Below are positions 29,701-41,700 of a stretch of DNA of 64,000 nt, piece by piece. The notes under the pieces were generated by a model, which saw only the letters and a list, made by a program, of their open reading frames with translations, searched no databases and was not told the DNA's origin. The stretch's first letter is position 1, and every line of letters starts with the position of its first letter. The DNA lies in contig VZRZ01004224.1 in NCBI GenBank assembly GCA_013398175.1, positions 366,531-430,530 of the forward strand. The letters are read 5' to 3'. A program made the position numbers and the translations under genes. Source of the stretch: Climacteris rufus. Lineage: Eukaryota > Chordata > Aves > Passeriformes > Climacteridae.

Positions 29701-32700
29701 TTGGTTGGCTGCTGCTACCGGGAATCATTGTGTAAGGATTAACAATCATGAGCATACTGATATCCAAGAATATATTGGCTGTTACACATCAGATGCCTCT
29801 GGGAAGTTGGTATTTAAGGAAGGTGAGCGAGCATGTTACATATACTTCAAATCCTGTCTCATTTCACTGGTTGTTTTTTGGTTGTCAGGTTTTTTTTTTC
29901 CTTCTTTTCTGCTTAACTTGTCTGGTTTATTACAATGTAGAGATGACATGTCATAAAATTAGTAGTTGCACTTTAATTATAATAATTTGTGTGAATTTCA
30001 ATGAATTCTGAAGAGCTTGTGTCTGTCTCATTATACTTACCCTATTGGACATAAAAATAAGTCAACAACATAAACAATACTGTTCCTTCCTTCTCTGGAT
30101 TAGTATTTATACTGACTGAAAATGGGTTGCTAAAAGCATCTGAATGCATATTTCTGTTAGATTTGCTTTTGTTAGATTTTCGACTAGGACTTTTTCTGTT
30201 CCCTCCCTCCAGGCATTCTCATAGATGCAATGAGAAAGGGTTACTGGATTGTTTTAGATGAACTGAATTTGGCTCCCACTGATGTTCTGGAAGCTCTCAA
30301 CCGTCTGTTGGATGATAACAGAGAGCTGTTCATTACTGAGACTCAGGAAGTAGTCAGAGCTCACCCTCGCTTCATGCTGTTTGCTACACAGAATCCTCCA
30401 GGTCTCTATGGTGGCAGAAAGGTCTGTATAATCTATTCCATTGGGTAGCTAAGATTTTAGGGAATTACTCTCAAACATAAAGTGTGATGTGAAAACATTT
30501 TGATGAGTAGCATCATGAATCTCTCAAGGGGGAGAGAGTTGAGGTGGCTGTGGACTAACTTTCAGTACAGCTGGGTTCTGTTAGGTGAGTTGCTTGTTTC
30601 ACAGATATCAAATTTCTAATGAATTTTGAGTAGTTGCAAGTGCTTTGCTGGACTGGAGTTCATGTATATTATACTTGCCTTGGCATTTCTTGTTAAGAGC
30701 ACTGGAAAAGAGATTGTGCTTAGGCTGTTGATGTCCATTTTGTACTGATTTTTGTCTGGAATAGCTAATTTTCTTCATAGTGACTGGTATGGTGCTGTGT
30801 TTTGGATTTGTAATAAAGCTGTTGATAGTGCAGGAGTGTCTTAGTCACTACTGGGCAGTGCTTGCACAGAGTCAAGGCCTTTTCTGCTTCTCACCTACTT
30901 GTGAAGTAGGCTGGGACTGCACAAGAAGCTGTGAGGGGACACAGCCAGGACAGCTGACCCCAGCTGACCAAAGGGATGTTCCATACCAGATGGCACTGTG
31001 CTCAGCAATCAAAGCTGGGGGGCAGAAGGATGAACAAGAGGGATGTTCAGTGTTTGTTTCCCCAACTAATATTGGTGTGTGACAACACCCATGTTTCCTG
31101 GAGGTGGCTGAATACCTGCCTACTGATGTGAAGTGATGAATGAATTCCTGACTTTGCTTTGCTTACACATGCACCTTTTGCTTTTACTTATGAAACTGTC
31201 TTTGTCTCAGCCTACAAGTTTTATCACTTTTACCCCTCCAGTTCTCTCTCCCATCCTGTTGCAGGGAGAGTAGTGAGCATGTGGCTTTGTGGTGCTTAGC
31301 TGCCTACTGCCCTTAAAACACAGCATGTTTTAAAGCTCTTGTCCTCATTCACACTGTCTCTTATGCTTTCATTCAGTGTTTATGTGTATGTGCTAATTTA
31401 TATGACACTATCCATATTTCCTTTGGATGTGTAGAGGAAGATCTATGAGGAATATCAAAGGAAAAAGTTCAAGCAGTAGTGTGGTCTCATATTTCAGGTT
31501 TTGTCCAGAGCCTTCAGAAACCGTTTTGTGGAGCTGCATTTTGATGAGCTGCCAAGTGCTGAACTGGAAACCATCCTGCACAAGCGATGCAGTTTGCCAC
31601 CTTCTTACTGCAGCAAGCTTGTCAAAGTCATGTTAGACCTGCAAGTATGAGAGTCTTTCTTCTTTTAGTATAAGAAAAGCAAATGTGTTTCAAAGTAATA
31701 TGCACAATGTAATAGAAATTCCTTTGGGGGAAGGTATTATTAGCCGAAGGATTTTTAAAATCCTAAACCATGGAGAGAACTCACCAAGGTATTCATTTCA
31801 GTGGTTAAGACAGAGAGTAGGGACAGTGATGTCAGATTTGAGAGAAAGCTAGCAGCAAAAAAAAAATCCAAACCAAACCCTATACCTTGAGATTTGATGT
31901 GTACAATTATCCCTTGCTCTGGAGCCAAAGCACAGTATTGGATTTGTAGGTGTCCTGAGGTCGTGTGAAATTTGATATTATTTTTAACCAGTAATTTTGC
32001 ATGTGTTCAGACACTGCTGTGTTCAACAGGCATTTGACAATTAGTATGTAGCTAAAACTACCTTATATTTAAAAGCAGTTACAGCAGGACAAGCTGCATT
32101 TTTTTTATTCTAGGTATCTATTTTATTCTTAGGAGGTTTTTTATTATTATCTAAATTATTTTGTGCCTGGTACTCATCAAATAACACCCTAAAAGGAGTT
32201 TGTTTGGGAGTTGTGACTCTAGTAGACCTTTTTTATGTTTTTCATAGAATTTACTTGTTGCAGTGTCACTCCAGGGAGTTGTGATTAGCTTTGCTTGAAG
32301 TATTTGGACAAGTTCATGAAAAAATTGCTCCCATTTTGTTCTTCTGACAGTCCTACCGCAGAGGGTCGACGGTGTTTGCTGGGAAGCACGGATTCATTAC
32401 CCTGCGGGATCTGTTCCGCTGGGCTGAAAGGTACAGATTGGCAGAGCAGCTGGAGAAGGACTATGACTGGCTTCAGCACTTGGCAAATGATGGTGAGCTC
32501 TGCTGCCCCAGCTTTTTACAGTGCCTGTAGAATCACTTTCCAACCCCTTCTTCAGTGTAAATTTTTGTTGCTGATTAACTGGGTAGTAATTGCTTTCTGT
32601 CTTCCTCTGTTTTGTAGGTTTTATGCTTCTGGCAGGCAGAGTCAGGAAGCAGGAGGAGGTGGATGTTATTCAGAGTGTCCTTGAAAAACACTTCAATAAA

Positions 32701-35700
32701 AAAATATATCCTGAGTCTCTCTTCGCAGGGGAGAGCGTCAAAAAGCTGCTGGGTGAGTTTCCTAGAGGGACCCCTCTGGTAGATCTGTAGCTGTGACTGA
32801 AGCTGATGGATTTCTTTGTGTTGTGCAGCCAAGTCCTCCACGCAGATGTCAGTGATGGACAGAGACTTTAGCCATGTTGTCTGGACTCAAGGGATGAGGA
32901 GACTTGCCATTTTGGTGGGACGAGCCCTGGAGTTTGGTGAACCAGTACTGCTGGTGGGAGACACTGGGTAATCTTGCCTTTTATGATGCACTTCTTGGTA
33001 GTGCTGCACCAGCCACTGAGTCAGACACAAAAGGAGGGCTTCAGTGCTGCTTTGATCTGGGACAATTGTTGCAGCTGCTGTTTTTCACAGTTCTTTTTTG
33101 AGGTGAAGTAATTGCATCTCATGCAACACAAGTCATTAATGGCATTACCTGCATTGTGTATAACTACATAGAAGTTATATGAAAGTAGTAAAGTGGAAGT
33201 GGGCTGACTTCTGTCCCCACCTTTTACAAGGTGTCCTGTGGAATCTCACTGTGGCTCACTGGAGTGGCTGCTTTTGGGGTATTGTGACATTTTTCTATTT
33301 GAGAGCACATTCATTTTACATGTTTTAAGAGTATGAATATAGTCTCACAATCAGTTCTCTGCCTCATATGCTGTAGAGGAGGTCATGGAAGTAGATGCTG
33401 TCTGCTCTTGTGCTGGTTATATTGTAGAGTAAATTTTTATAGGGGAAAAGGGAAGAAAAATGCAAGAAAAGAGACAAGTAAAATTACTTAGATAGTAAAT
33501 GAAAACTATGTACTCAGCAGTTTATTCTTTTAAACTTAGGCTTGGTCTAGACATGTAGCATTTCCAGTTCAGTGAAATGTTAGGCTGGTTGGGTATCTGT
33601 AAGGGCAGGCTGAAATAAATTTGACTTTGAACTTGCAGAAATCCATCAATGCAGATATTGATTTAAATGTAATTAAAGGCCTCATGTGCAAGTCAGCAGC
33701 AGTTGTGCCAAAAATGGCGTCACTATGCATATATTTCTCTCAAGGAAAGGAGCAGAAGGAAATTTAAATGGTGGGCCTTTGCCTCAAAGCTCTTCAATGA
33801 AAGTATGAATCCTGTCCAAAGTGAGCTGATTGTTTGGTTTTGCTTTTTTTTAATTTGTCCCTTTCAATTAAATTACTTCATTGCAGATGTGGTAAAACTA
33901 CCATTTGTCAGATCTTTGCAGCACTAACAAATCAGAAGCTGTACTCAGTGAATTGCCACCTGCACATGGAGACATCAGACTTCCTGGGAGGGCTGCGCCC
34001 GGTCAGGCAGAGATCCAAAGAGCAGGTTTGTCTTGCATCAGTAATAGCTTGGAGAGAGTGACCACAGAAGCAAAAAGTAGCACTTATGACCTCTCACTTT
34101 CTTTTCCATCTAGGATGGATCTGATGGTGCTAGACTCTTTGAGTGGTGTGATGGACCTCTTGTTTTAGCAATGAAAGAGGAGGGGTTTTTCCTCCTTGAT
34201 GAGATTTCTTTAGCTGATGATTCTGTACTGGAGCGACTTAACAGGTGTGTCTTAAATATGGTAGTACTAAACATCCTTAATGTGTCTTCATTATACAAAC
34301 ATGAGTGGGGTAAATCTGACTTCTTTTAGGCACATTTATTTCCTGGCCTAGGTTAGCTGCTCTCTTGCTGAAAGGGACAACGGTACAAATAATCTTAAAA
34401 GTAAAATCTCCACTTTATCATCTGTAGTATTAATATTTTCAGTCTGTCAGAGAGCTCTTGAAATTATGCATCATGTCAAATCCCAGGAACAAAATCTAGT
34501 TATTTCCCTCTTTTGAGTGCATGTAAAAAAAAAATAAACCCAAAACAACTAAAATATAAATTTAACTTCATTATGTGTTTGCAGCAGTATCCCTCATTTT
34601 AGTCTTTTCTGTTAGCCATTGTATTGGGTAAATGAAAGTTTAACCAGGCCAATTAATGGGATTTTCATTTTTAAGTGACCTTTTGAAGAGTGAAACAAAA
34701 TTTGAAATAAGTGATCTTTTTACATCTTCTCTCTAGTGTTCTTGAAGCTGAAAAAACATTGGTACTTGCTGAAAAAGGTGGTCAAGATGATGAGGAGAAT
34801 GAGGTAGAACTATTAGTCGCAGGAAAGAAATTTCGTATCCTTGCGACCATGAACCCAGGAGGTGACTTTGGGAAAAAAGAGGTAAACATCAAAACACTGG
34901 AAGTACACCATGCATCTTCTGGTCACACTCACCATTAACTTGGAGATGCAATGCAAAAATGCATTGTGCCAATTCTGGCATCCAGTGCTATCTAGGAGGC
35001 ACCTGCTTCATTGCACTAAAGGAGGATTAGAGTGAATCTGTTTTTCATCACTTCTGTGTGCAGTCATTTTGACATTATAAATGAATGCTCAGCAAAATGT
35101 CAAAGGAAGCTTCAGGCCTCTAAATACTCTCATTAGGTTTGATATAGAGGATACTTTGAGTACAGGAACTGTGACTGGTGAAGCAAGTAAATCCAGCCCT
35201 ACCACGAGTCTGGATTGTAGAAATTTCCACAGCAGGTAGTTCTCCCTAATGCTGTTCAGAAAGTGATGGTCTTGTCTTCCTCAGTGAATAATGAACATCA
35301 CATCCCAAAAGAGCTTTCTCATTAAATAAAAAAAATCTGTTTCTGAAATTCAGGTTTAAGTAATTTAGAGCAGGTTAAAGAAAACCCATAAGACAACAAG
35401 CCCCGCAAACCCTCCTGCTTTTAAGCAGTGTGTGAAGCTAGGTCTAAAAAAAAACAAACTCGTAAGCTCTTTTGCTCAAAAGAAGATGGGTACTCCATTT
35501 TAAATGGCTCATTGTGAAGCCACTGTGTTTAAATGGGAATTATTTCTGCATTGCATTTGTGCTACTAATTTTTGCTTGGCCAATTCAGCCAGAGGAAGGG
35601 AGGAATTAGAGAAATGAGTTGTAATCAATGGTGTATTTCCATATGGTAGTTTGCTTCTGTAAGCAAAGGGGATTACAGAGCCATTGTTTGATACATGATG

Positions 35701-38700
35701 TCCTAGAATGAAATGGGGCTTTGGTACTTGCAAACCAGCTCGGTTACTTCCCATATTTTCTTGACCTTTCTTTACCACTCATTTCCTCCATTGATCACAC
35801 TACTAGAAATCTTAAAATCTCATTCTCTGAAAGATTTTCTTTAAAAGTGTCCCTGTTAAAATAAGAAGGCTGTAGCTTCTTCACTTTATTGTTTAGAAGT
35901 GCAGTGACTACAAGGCTATTGGTTAACTATGACATTAAGGAATATGTTATAATGAGTCTTTAATTGCTGTGTCATTCTGCTTGTTCACAGCTTTCTCCAG
36001 CATTGCGCAATAGATTTACAGAAATATGGTGTCCACAAAGCAATGGCCGTGATGATTTGATACAGATTGTAAAACACAACCTTCATCCAGGATTGTCTCT
36101 GGGTGCAGTACACCATGAAGGTGGGTATTTCTGTGTGTTGGTTTTCAAACATTGCTAAGAAAATAGTTTGGAGGCTGCCAACCTTTCCTCAGAGTTTACA
36201 CCACTGTCATGGTATTTCTGCTACGCTTCTCTCTGAGGACAGTTATGATGTATTTTGGACTTTGTTCTTCCCTCACTGTGTATTTTATATGGCTAGCAAA
36301 AAGTAAGCTCAAGGCTGTATTTACTTCACCATCCAGGTAGTTGAACTATCCCCAGCCCTTCAGTGTCCCAACTTGGTTTCAGTGTAGAGTGTTGAAAGAA
36401 CTGGCACTTCACTTTCTGCCGGCGCCTCAGTGTTAGTATTGGTCCCTTGATTCTGTCTTGTTACTTCAATTTAAAAGGATCTGTAATGACAGCATAGGCA
36501 TGAACTTACTCTTCAGTTATTCTGCCTGTGAGGATGTAGAGTATCCATCCCAATTGCTCATGCATTGCAGCTGTACCTTCTCAAGAGATGCTTTTACAAC
36601 AATGTAATAGATGTTACCAATAAAATTACTTTATAATTCAAATTTATTTGATTTTTTTAATGTTCTTTTTAGGGGCAGACATAGCAGAACTCATGATGGA
36701 CTTTGTTGAATGGCTGACTAATCAAGAGTTTGGTCGCCAGTGTATTCTCAGTGTGAGAGATGTCTTGTCCTGGGTTAATTTTATGAATGTCATGGTAGAA
36801 GATGAGTCGAGTTCTGCCAAGGGATGTCACCGCCTTAACATTTCTCCAGTGATGTCTTTTATCCATGCTGCATGCTTGGTGTATATTGATGGAATAGGAT
36901 CAGGTAGGTCTTCAGAGCTCATTTGGTAGCAGAAAATATGAAACTGTATATTTGTATTAATGTTTTTTAGTTGATTGCAAACAAAATGCTTGGGGCAGCA
37001 TGGGACACCTCTGTGAGAAGTTCTCACTTCCATTGAACTATCTACTGTATGTCATGTGCCTTTTCTGTGTTTCAGTAGCAAGAGTTAGAATAATACAGCA
37101 AGCTGAAGTAAATTAGAGAGATTACTAATATTACAAAGGCTAGCACACAAATGAAGAAAACCTGTGGTTTTTATTGAGTTTTCTGAGCTGATATGGTACT
37201 TAAGCACACGACCATGTATTATTCTCTCTATCCCCCACTCCACATCAGCATCTGTGTGTGCTGAGCTGTACCATGCACATAGCTGAGAATACATCTTTGT
37301 GTGTTTCACTGCCTGCCCAGCTGATAAACAGTAGATATGGGAGAGGAGGAAAAGTGGAAGGAAACACGAAATGCCGAAAACAAAGCCTATGGCAAGGGAT
37401 CCGGGTCATTGTGATAGAAAAAAGGAGGTTGGAAATAAGATGTTCTTAATTCTGTTGCTCACAGAAGAATCTGTCCACGGTAAATTGTACTGGAAGCATT
37501 ATCAAGCAACAGCACTAAAATAAAATATAAACCTGCACACACAAAAGTGGCATCTGTGAAGAGAGAGAGTTTCTGAAGTCATAAGGTGAATGTGCCTAGT
37601 TATGTTTTGAAACACATTTAACTTCTCTAATTACAGGTACAACATCCTGCTCAGCTGATACGGCTTTATTAGCTCGTGAAAAATGCCTGACATTCTTATG
37701 TGAGAAAATGAGTCAATTCTTTGAGCTGACTGATTATCAGAAGAATGAACTAAAGATTTATGACAGAACAAAGAAAAATGAGTTTGTATGGATGGACAAC
37801 TTTATGGGAATTCATCCCTTTTTTATTCCAAGAGGCAAGAGACTGTGGGAGTGGGTGGACATTTATTCTGTGGTTTATATTTTCAGTAGTTTTGTTGTTT
37901 ACTAGATCTGAGTAGAATACCTGAACCATAACAGAACAAATTATTGGTTCTCAAGCTTTATAAAAAGGCCTTTTTTGTCTCCAAGTGTGTGGATTACAAC
38001 TCAATCACATTTATTTAGAAGACACATCTGTTCGTTCCTTTTTTGCATGACTTCTTAATGGTTAATGGCCAAATTTGCGTAGACTTTTTTTTTTTAGCGT
38101 AACAAGCTTTTTAAATTTTGAGTTGTAATTTTCTGCCAGTTTTGCATGCTCAGGACATCTGTTACCTTCCACTAACCAAAGCTGCAGCTCGTCCTGGCCC
38201 TTGTGCAAAGCACGGGAAGCAGGGGGCCTGAGAACAAAGCTAAAGAGAATGGAGATCAATGCCCTGCCTTGCTCTAGGCTCTCAAAGAACTTGCTACAAT
38301 TTTTGCAACATTCTTTAGTCCCTACATTTCAGTTCCTCGTGGGACAAATTAATGCAAATATAACTAGCAAAATAGTGTTTCTTAACCTTAAAATACAGTG
38401 ACAGGACTAAAAAGTGATTACTGGGAGCTTTCTAATTCAGCTGGTTAGTTTTTAGCACATGGATCTATGTGTTCCTAATGCTGCATTAATCGTTCATATT
38501 TGAACATTTTGGCATTCATGCATTGTGTTAGTCATGCATGAAATTGTACAAGATAATGTGTTTTGTGAATTGCTTAGTTCCCCTCGGCTGTTAGCTCATG
38601 AAAGAAATCTCTTTGGATCCCTTTCATACTAAACAGGTATCAAGATGCGTAAGATAAATTGGTGATTAATATCTCACATACCTGGCAATGCTGTATTACA

Positions 38701-41700
38701 GATTTGGGGGGAGTGATGTCCCAGGGAGCTGTACTAGCTGGAATTTGGCAGACAGGGTCTGTACTTTTTCCCCATTGTATGCCATAATAACAGTAAAAAA
38801 AAAGCACACTATAATTCAAGGAGTCTTCCTTCACAGAACTGGCAGTGTATGCAACAGATGAATATGTTATTCTGTAGCATGACTGAATTGTATCCTTCAG
38901 TGTCAGTTTTTCAAGAGCTGCTTCTGTGTTTCAGATCCACGTGTCTGAAGCAGAAGGACAGATTCATGTTTTTTCGGGGATTGATCTCTAGTTTAAGTCA
39001 TGAACCAGGAGGTATTGAAGTTTCATGGGAAAATAAATTGTAAATCCATGTGCTTTTCAACATAAATACGAGGAGATGGGCTGAGATGCAGCTGTGGGTC
39101 AAACAAAGTGTATGTGCCTGGTCTTTTGACTGGCATACAGTGTTGATCTCCATTGCTTGCTGTACTGAGATCAGCAGTTTACATACAGAATGATCTCATT
39201 CAGAGGCACACTGTCAGCAGCTCCATCATAAACATTCCAGTTTAATTGTGTTCTGGTTTACCTTTCCTTTGTTTTTAGGCCCTGTTCTCCAGAGGAGCAA
39301 CATGACAGATTATGCTTTAAATGCTGGGACTACAGCAGTGAATGCACAAAGACTGTTAAGAGCCCTACAACTTCACAAACCTATTTTGTTAGAGGGTTCT
39401 CCAGGAGTGGGCAAGACCAGTCTAGTTGCTGCCCTGGCAAAAGCCTCAGGAAACTGCCTTGTTCGAATCAACCTCTCGGAGCAAACGGTAGAATAAAATA
39501 CTGTCTTTGTAATTTGGTGTTTATGGCAGGGTGGAAGCTTGGTTTAACTTCAGAAGTGCAGTTCTCTTTTGCTTGGGTACTGAGTCTGAAATGTCAATTT
39601 TTCCTTCTCAAGATAAAACTGAATGGGAGGGGGAACCAGAGAGAGCAGTAGGCTTCTGTGAGTGAATGCCAATTCCCAGATATTTCTGTTCTTTCAAGTG
39701 AAGTCATGCATATCTTTGTCTACTGTGTTTTTCTTGGCTTCTGCAATGTTACTTGAAAACAGCTTTAAGGCTTTTTAGCTTTTCTGTTCCAATTTAAATT
39801 CTTGTTGTTAAATATAGCAGCTGGTCACTGCAGTCCTATAATGGAAAAGCTTTTAGCATTTTGTAATTACTGGAATTTTAAAAATAGACCTAAAGTGTAG
39901 GTATTAAAAGGGAAGGGAGAAAATGATAAGTAAAGTTAACAAATGCTGTTTGTGAACTTCTGTTAAGTTTTGTAATTCCCTAACTCCCCCATCCTGTTCT
40001 CTACTCTCAAAGGATGTGACAGACTTATTTGGGACAGACTTGCCTGTTGAAGGTGGGAAGGGAGGAGAATTTGCCTGGCGTGATGGACCACTGCTAGCAG
40101 CATTGAAGGCTGGACACTGGATTGTATTAGATGAGGTAAATTCAGGTTTGGGGGCTAAATAAAATGGGATGTTTTAGAAGACCAAAGTTGATGACTTGGC
40201 ATGTGGAATAAATTCCTTTGAGGGTCGATGACCTCCCTTTGTAGAAGGAGACTAGGCTTCTTTGAGATGAGAAAAAGGGTTAAATCCTGGCTTAGATTAC
40301 TGCAGAAAAACAAGGGTAGATTTAATTTGCATTTGAAAGTTTTTAGGGAAGACTGTCAACAGAAGCTTTGGTACACGTTCTTGCATGGATATAATTTCAC
40401 TGAAATAGAGGGTGTTTTTCTGGGACTAATATACTGTGTTGGTTACTGATTTAATTGAGATGGAGAAGAGTTCCATTTTGCCAGTATAAGCTATCCTGCC
40501 ACTGCAGGTTTGTTCATGTACCATGCAGCAAGTGCTTTCAAGCACATGCATTCACAGATCTGCCTCCTTGGCAATGTGCATTCTAATTACTGCAGAGTGG
40601 AAAATCTTAGATTCTTTATCCCCTTGTATACCTCTTTCCTCCTGTCTATTATGAAGAATGCCACTTCAAACAACCATTATAATTAAGTAGCCCAGACAGC
40701 CTTAATTTAAAAAACAGACAAAATGCTCTGTATGCCACAAATGTATGATCATAAATTCAGACAAAACATCTTGAACATGCACATTTTATAATGGGGAATT
40801 GTTTAATCACAGTGAGAAAACACAGTACAAATAACAAGTGCACACAGGGAAAAGGGTTAGTTACTCCAGTGTAGTAACAATCTAGCTGGAGGTAATAACC
40901 TGTGATAGGTCTAGAACAGCTATATGTGCCAGACTATTAAACTAAAGATCATGCAGAAATGTTTTGTGGAGCATTAATATTGTATCCTGATTTCTTTCCT
41001 CAGTTGAATCTGGCTTCTCAGTCTGTATTAGAGGGGCTAAACGCCTGCTTTGACCACAGAGCTGAGATTTATGTTCCAGAACTGGGAATGAATTTCCACG
41101 TACAGCACAAGACGACTAAGATTTTTGGATGCCAGAATCCATACAGACAAGGAGGTGGAAGGAAGGGTCTCCCCAAGTCCTTTCTTAATAGATTTACACA
41201 GGCAAGCTTATTTATTTGGTTTAAACTAGGTCATGATCCTGTCTTGTAGGTTTCTGCTTGTATAAACGTTCTGAATTCTTTTGATTTTCCAGGTGTATGT
41301 TGATCCGCTGTCAGCAGAAGATATGGAATTTATTGGGAATACATTGTTTCCTGCTATTGATAAAACTACTATTGCTAAAATGGTTGCTTTCAATAACAAG
41401 GTAAATGCATTTTAATTTCTTTTGTGTAGAAGTAGGGAAAATGCAGTAAGATTAGAAAAATAGGTCTAATGTTGTATTTCGAAGCATTTTTGTAGAGAAA
41501 TGTGTGGGTAAAAAAGAAAGATGGAAGTATATGCAGGAGAAGGCAAAGAACAGCATTAAACCCTGTAGCTGAATTCTTGCACCATAACAATCAGATGCTT
41601 GGTTGATAACTGAAGAGGCACTATTTTTCACAGAAAATGAAACAGTAAGTACAGGAGTAATGTTAAGAGAAAGTAGTATTCTGTGATCTTAGGTAAAACC

